Below, in pieces: positions 62,133-64,000 of a DNA stretch of 64,000 nucleotides; within the stretch, counting starts at the first letter, position 1, and each line of letters begins with the position of its first letter. Source of the stretch: Marsupella aquatica (Eukaryota; Marchantiophyta). A model generated the notes under the pieces. The model ran no database searches. It was not told where the DNA came from and worked only from the letters and a program-made list of their open reading frames with translations. The position numbers were made by a program, and so were the translations under genes. The stretch lies in the NCBI GenBank assembly GCA_973895155.1, contig OZ316895.1, positions 10,478,001 through 10,542,000 on the forward strand, read 5' to 3'.

Positions 62133-64000
62133 TCATGCTAAATCCGACAAAGCAACGTCGAGTACGAGCTGTGGTGGGGCACTCAGTCTGCCCTTGTATT
62201 GGGTTACGCAGTGTCGGTGACCGTCTCTGCAGCAGTTATGCAAAACATACTCCTGTTCCGTAGAATCAAAGATATAACTGGGCCTTGAAACCTTGTAGGT
62301 CAGAACGTAGTTTGCAGTAGGTCGGGTGAGCTCTTCTTTTGGGTGGCTTTCCACATCGTCCAGGCAGTACACTTCTAGATGAACAGCAAGCTTAAGAACT
62401 GTCACTGCATTCAGCAAACAAAACACAAGAATATCGTTGCCTCTCCAGCGTCCAGTATGAAGTTCATCTTCGCATTGTTCGCGAGATCTGTGACGTTTAA
62501 GTGCTTTGGCAACCTCTGTTGTCAATTCAGATTCCATAACGTGCTGCCATCTCCAGCCAGAAATAAAGCCATCAGCAACATAAAGCAATTCACGAAGGCT
62601 AAACAAAGATAAATTCCTTCCGTGGCCTTAACATGGAGAAAGGCATGTCCAAATCAAGCTTAATGACCAATACCTGCAAATATGTTTGTCCAATGTGAAG
62701 CTTGCCCATTTCTGGCCTCCCTCTCTCGTGGACTGTGCACTAGACAAAAGGGATTCTTAGAAGTCCACTCACGGCCCGTGGAATACGACCCAGGCTTTGA
62801 TCTTCAACTTGTTTTTCGTGACAGCTTCATCTATAGACTTCACAGGTCTGACAAGGTCTTGTTATACTCTGTAACTACTCAAAATATTACGACAGATACC
62901 TTCAATGGAGATCCACTTGAGCTCCCATCATTCCAAGAAATAGAAATAGGGGCGGTCAATCGACGAGTGATGTTACCGAACATGACTGGACATACTGAAT
63001 CTCTACTCTAGTCCCGAGTGCCAAGTGTAGAAGAAATGGATAAGGAAATTTGAAAATAGAGTAGAAATCAGGCCGACAGATAATGTCAGCATTCCTAACT
63101 TGAGGATTTGGTGCAAGTTCACACGGACAATACGGAATGTATAGACGAAGTTAAAAATGTACAGATGTTGCGAATGTACTTCGCACACTATGCTGCACTT
63201 CTCTGCTGATCAAGAATTACCCTTGAACACCTGACAAAACAGTAGTAGCATACCGTGCATAGCGTTTGAAGATGGAGATCTTACGGTGAGCTGCCCATTC
63301 ATATACTGTTTGCTCTCGTCCAAGGATTTTCTCGAAAACCTTCTTCTGACTTTCAGGACATAGCATATACTTTACACTACGATTGCAGAAACGTCAGGTT
63401 CCAAGATTGGACAAATTCGGGTGTTCTGTGTCAGGAGGATGTCATATTTCATTCAGTATCTCATCCGCCCTTGTAAATATTCAAGGTAATTTTAGGACCT
63501 GCACACCTTCGTAGCTTCAATGCTGCAAATGCATTCTATGTAGCCGAAAGCCCTGTTGTGTCTTCAAGATGAAAGATCATTTCAATAATAAACCGAACAG
63601 GTCCACTGTCTTGAGAAAACATGAAAGGTACTAGTATATTTGGTGCTAGAGACTGCTCCTCATCACTATTGAGAGAACACCCAGCTCCTACTCGTCGGGC
63701 CCAAGAGATCATCGGGCAGAAGATCCTCTGTTTGCTTTTCTATCTTCCTCAATGAAGCTGATCATTATGCCTGGTTATAGAATATCGTGTGCGTCGTTCT
63801 GACCTACGAGGCAGGAGACGAATTGTATGAAGTTTGCCAATGGCGAATAGAAGCAGAGTGACGACGGTAAAAACATGAACTAATAGAAAGCTTCACCAGA
63901 TCTCTGATCACCGATAGGTCCAGTGAACTGACTTGCAAATTTCTGAGTCGGGTCAGACACAACCTGGACTGGTATATGGTCAGAGAATGAAGCAATGAAT
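62133..64000 (-). CDS. Probable multi-exon gene of unknown function, cut by the window edge
   Basis: Several minus-strand segments read like exons with splice sites. The best is about 62606 down to 62133: an AG acceptor, then RELLYVADGFISGWRWQHV, VAKALKRHRSREQCEDELH, WRGNDILVFCLLNA and on to a stop at 62133, 157 codons in all, with a possible GT donor after LLNA. Others are RPVKSIDEAVTKNKLKIKAW near 62840-62760 (GT after HGP), MFGNITRRLTAPISISWNDG near 62990-62900, CPESQKKVFEKILGREQTVY near 63370-63250 and VSDPTQKFASQFTGPIGDQ near 63960-63900. One hydrophobic stretch (ILVFCLLNAVTVLKLAVHL) could span a membrane. I do not recognise the family, and the joins and start are not established. It probably continues past 64000. 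Confidence 0.38.

Noticed and set aside
62682-63011. 109-codon plus-strand frame
   Set aside because: It lies opposite minus-strand segments with better splice sites, begins in low-complexity text and shows no family motif. I kept the minus-strand reading, at low confidence.
1-64000. CRISPR array, bacterial operon or viral integration
   Set aside because: Repeats are tandem without unique equal spacers, genes are intron-rich and eukaryotic, and no viral protein motif other than LTR-retrotransposon pol was seen.

Overview
The window is nuclear DNA of a land plant. Its genes are split by many short introns (about 80-450 bp) with plant-type splice sites. One gene encodes a plastid Clp protease subunit with a transit-peptide-like N-terminus, and the spacers hold plant Copia and Mutator-like elements. 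Base composition and intron size would fit a seed-free plant (bryophyte or lycophyte), but nothing I can read here settles the lineage.

Layout. 1-1385: spacer with an 80-bp tandem duplication. 1386-11018 (-): RTEL1, a Fe-S DEAH helicase; all 22 helicase-core exons join in frame. 11019-18512: spacer holding a degenerate, internally deleted Copia element (12164-15650, TSD TTCCT). 18513-28396 (+): NRPA2, the second-largest RNA polymerase I subunit; 27 exons join in frame to 1183 aa. Its first intron is a U12-type AT-AC intron, and a (CTTCT)19 microsatellite sits just inside intron 7. 28397-31340: spacer. 31341-34916 (+): an unrecognised coiled-coil protein. 34917-38258: repeat-bearing spacer with a LINE-like 3' end. 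38259-40876 (+): CLPR4, the inactive ClpP-like plastid subunit, 340 aa in seven exons. 40877-52238: gene-poor, with minisatellites, LTR-like fragments and a roughly 115-bp repeat array. 52239-52940 (-): single-exon PADRE/DUF4228 protein. 52941-61900: repeats and mobile DNA, including a degenerate minisatellite (53930-54500) and a 996-bp foldback Mutator-like element with a perfect 10-bp TSD (57903-58898). 62133-64000 (-): probable multi-exon gene of unknown function that runs off the right edge.

The recognised genes serve separate housekeeping roles: telomere and recombination control, rRNA transcription, plastid proteolysis and a stress-associated family. RTEL1 and NRPA2 are divergently transcribed, about 7.5 kb apart, with the Copia insertion between them. 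I see no operon-like grouping and no defence or biosynthetic cluster. The most interesting features are the AT-AC intron, the foldback MULE, the microsatellite beside a splice donor, and the unidentified gene at the right end.
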